Shown piece after piece: positions 6,315 through 6,910 of a stretch of DNA of 6,910 nt. A program made the translations under genes and the position numbers. Numbering within the stretch: position 1 is the first letter of the stretch; every line of letters begins with the position of its first letter. Source of the DNA: Anaerolineales bacterium (GTDB lineage: Bacteria > Chloroflexota > Anaerolineae > Epilineales > JAANWY01); NCBI GenBank assembly GCA_018263655.1, contig JAANWY010000398.1, positions 1 to 6,910 of the forward strand, written 5' to 3'. The notes under the pieces were generated by a model. The model searched no databases, had not been told where the DNA came from, and saw nothing but the letters and a program-made list of their open reading frames with translations.

Positions 6315-6443
6315 GTGACTACTCAGGCACTTCGTGCCTACACAAGAAGAGACCGGAAAAGATGGGGGTGTGGGGGGCGGCCGCCCCCACCGACCCCATT
6401 TTTCCGCATTTCTCAACTGTGAGGGTGGTAACCTGAGTAGTTG
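6315..6443. mobile_element. 129-bp MITE-like insertion with 9-bp target duplication
   Basis: The inverted ends are ACTACTCAGG at 6318-6327 and CCTGAGTAGT at 6432-6441. Immediately outside, CCTTCTGGC occurs at 6306-6314 and 6444-6452, the arrangement expected of a 9-bp target-site duplication. The interior has a small hairpin (AGGCAC-TTC-GTGCCT) and a large GC-rich palindrome at 6353-6407 centred on GCGGCCGC. No protein is encoded, so it must have been moved by a transposase elsewhere. A second copy begins at 6842. Confidence 0.7.
6353..6407. repeat. GC-rich palindrome centred on GCGGCCGC
   Basis: The left arm from CGGAAAA and the right arm to TTTTTCCG pair across a G-rich/C-rich core with a few mismatches (GATGGGGGTGTGGGG against CCCCCACCGACCCCAT). 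In RNA it would fold into a long stable hairpin. Lying in the leader of the minus-strand operon, it could attenuate transcription, though no good T-tract follows on that strand. Confidence 0.7.
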
Positions 6444-6455
6444 CCTTCTGGCAAT

Positions 6456-6464
6456 AGTATAACA
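6456..6464 (-). promoter_or_regulatory. Possible extended -10 promoter of the cytochrome operon
   Basis: On the minus strand TGT precedes TATACT (6461-6456), an extended -10 arrangement; no convincing -35 is seen. It lies just outside the 129-bp insertion. With the insertion removed, the -10 would be about 66 bases before the ATG of the first gene, giving a leader of roughly 60 bases. On position this is the best promoter candidate for the operon, but the sequence evidence is modest. Confidence 0.35.
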
Positions 6465-6590
6465 TTTAGTATCGCCTGCGTCTATGGGGTATTGGGACCA
6501 ATTTTGGATGAGGGAAAACCCCATGTGGCGCAGAAGGAGCTGAGAGACGTGAAGTGATGCAAGATTGCGTCGTCGCGGCCACAAACACAC

Positions 6591-6636
6591 CCTAGGCGGG
6601 CATGGGGCGTTTACCCCATGCCCGCCTAGGATTTTT
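6591..6636 (+). terminator. Strong rho-independent terminator (17-bp perfect stem)
   Basis: CCTAGGCGGGCATGGGG at 6591-6607 pairs perfectly with 6614-6630 across the six-base loop CGTTTA. ATTTTTATT follows on the plus strand. The minus-strand side lacks a T-tract, so it should stop plus-strand transcripts. No plus-strand gene precedes it in this region. Confidence 0.8.
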
Positions 6637-6712
6637 ATTCGACCTGTTCCTCAACAGCGCCCCACGCTCACAGTGCTCTCTGATCTCCTCGGCCCTGTTG
6701 GTGAGGAACTAA

Positions 6713-6748
6713 ATGGCGATCATTACCATTAGTGAGTATTTTGACTAG
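6713..6748 (+). pseudogene. Possible 5' remnant of a cytidylate-kinase-like gene
   Basis: ATG 6713 has a GAGGAA-like ribosome site a few bases upstream and reads MAIITIS, then EYFD and a TAG stop. Cytidylate-kinase-like P-loop proteins commonly begin MAIITISREYGSGG. The match breaks after one missing residue, and no further kinase sequence follows in any frame that I can see. It is a short match and could be chance. Confidence 0.3.
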
Positions 6749-6788
6749 CTTGTAACCCAATCTTGACCCAGCTTGGACCTTGCTAGTC
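6743..6788. repeat. Short inverted repeat GACTAGC / GCTAGTC
   Basis: GACTAGC at 6743-6749 and its reverse complement at 6782-6788 flank 32 bases with related runs (CTTGTAACCCA, TCTTGACCCA, GCTTGGACC). It could be an operator or a weak stem. A TTGACC at about 6773 is followed by TATCAT near 6789 at poor spacing. Confidence 0.3.
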
Positions 6789-6841
6789 TATCATAAGAGT
6801 GTCAATCGACGCCTAATCCTCTTATTGAAGGAACGTAATCT

Positions 6842-6910
6842 GTGACTACTCAGGCACTTCGTGCCTACACAAGGAGTATGCGGAAAAATGGGGTCGGCGG
6901 GGGGCGGCCG
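6842..6910. mobile_element. Second copy of the 129-bp element, cut off by the window end
   Basis: Bases 6842-6873 are identical over 32 positions to 6315-6346, including the ACTACTCAGG end and the AGGCAC-TTC-GTGCCT hairpin. From 6880 the copy enters the G-rich arm of the palindrome, in a form closer to the reverse complement of the right arm of the first copy. It is in the same orientation as the first copy; its right end lies beyond the window. Confidence 0.7.

Larger units (their letters stand above)
6252..6910. other. Gene-poor upstream region with repeats and control signals
   Basis: These 659 bases hold no intact gene I can support on either strand. They contain the operon leader (6252-6314), a 129-bp insertion, a possible promoter for the operon, an orphan terminator, a possible gene-start remnant and a truncated second copy of the insertion. 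Longer open frames here run through the GC-rich palindromes and look accidental. Confidence 0.6.

Noticed and set aside
6421..6433. GAGGGTGGTAACC, resembling the T-box antiterminator motif AGGGTGGNACCGCG
   Set aside because: It diverges in the second half, lies inside the 129-bp insertion, and no aminoacyl-tRNA or amino-acid gene follows.
6303..6590. A 95-codon minus-strand open frame
   Set aside because: It runs through the GC-rich palindrome and the insertion, has low-complexity proline-rich content there, and matches no family I know.
6480..6600. A TPP-riboswitch-like combination of GGGGT and CTGAGA
   Set aside because: The other conserved core segments of that riboswitch are missing and no thiamine gene follows.
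6315..6873. Two 32-base identical repeats with an internal hairpin, reminiscent of CRISPR repeats
   Set aside because: Only two copies about 527 bases apart, no regular spacers and no cas genes; they are the ends of a palindromic mobile element.

Overview
The window reads as an environmental bacterium of moderate to high GC that respires or exchanges electrons through multihaem cytochromes. A Chloroflexota (Anaerolineae-like) host is my best guess. It rests on the short palindromic intergenic repeats, the tandem repeat at 2072-2095, and a cytochrome / HybA-like / HybB-like gene set whose cytochrome carries its own membrane anchor, as a monoderm cell would need. No marker gene is present, so the taxonomy is weak inference.

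Layout. Bases 1-139 hold a small hairpin and a tandem 8-mer but no gene I can defend. Bases 140-2091 (+) carry two ATGA-overlapped envelope genes: a FemAB/GNAT-type acyltransferase of the exopolysaccharide-associated kind, and a YbhN/MprF-type flippase-like membrane protein. A 123-bp palindrome (2096-2218) separates these from a convergent minus-strand operon. Read 5' to 3', that operon is: a 41-residue single-helix protein (6251-6126, a short gene easily missed), a membrane-anchored two-CW cysteine protein (5829-5374), an octahaem cytochrome c with a C-terminal coiled coil and membrane helix (5356-4349), a Tat-exported four-cluster ferredoxin of HybA type (4352-3444), and a ten-helix NrfD/HybB-type quinone-interacting membrane subunit (3447-2284). 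The last three genes overlap by ATGA and are probably translationally coupled.

How the genes work together. The HybB-like protein should exchange electrons with the (mena)quinone pool. The HybA-like protein wires it across the extracytoplasmic face to the octahaem cytochrome. No hydrogenase, nitrite reductase or molybdopterin catalytic subunit is present, so this looks like a stand-alone quinone:cytochrome oxidoreductase module, similar in layout to the Cbc/Nrf/Nhc-type complexes. The 41-residue protein resembles the N-terminal helix of the two-CW protein (shared LR..(V/I)P....T.......L......RW pattern), so the two may be paralogous accessory subunits.

The upstream end of the operon has been invaded twice by small non-coding mobile elements. 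One of 284 bp (5847-6130), with long imperfect inverted repeats and ACTAGT at both ends, splits the small gene from the two-CW gene. Another of 129 bp (6315-6443), with ACTACTCAGG inverted repeats and a 9-bp flanking direct repeat CCTTCTGGC, lies between the small gene and its probable promoter. Deleting both on paper gives a compact operon with normal spacing. A second, truncated copy of the 129-bp element sits at the right edge. Between the two copies lie a strong orphan terminator (6591-6636) and a possible remnant of the start of a cytidylate-kinase-like gene (6713-6748).
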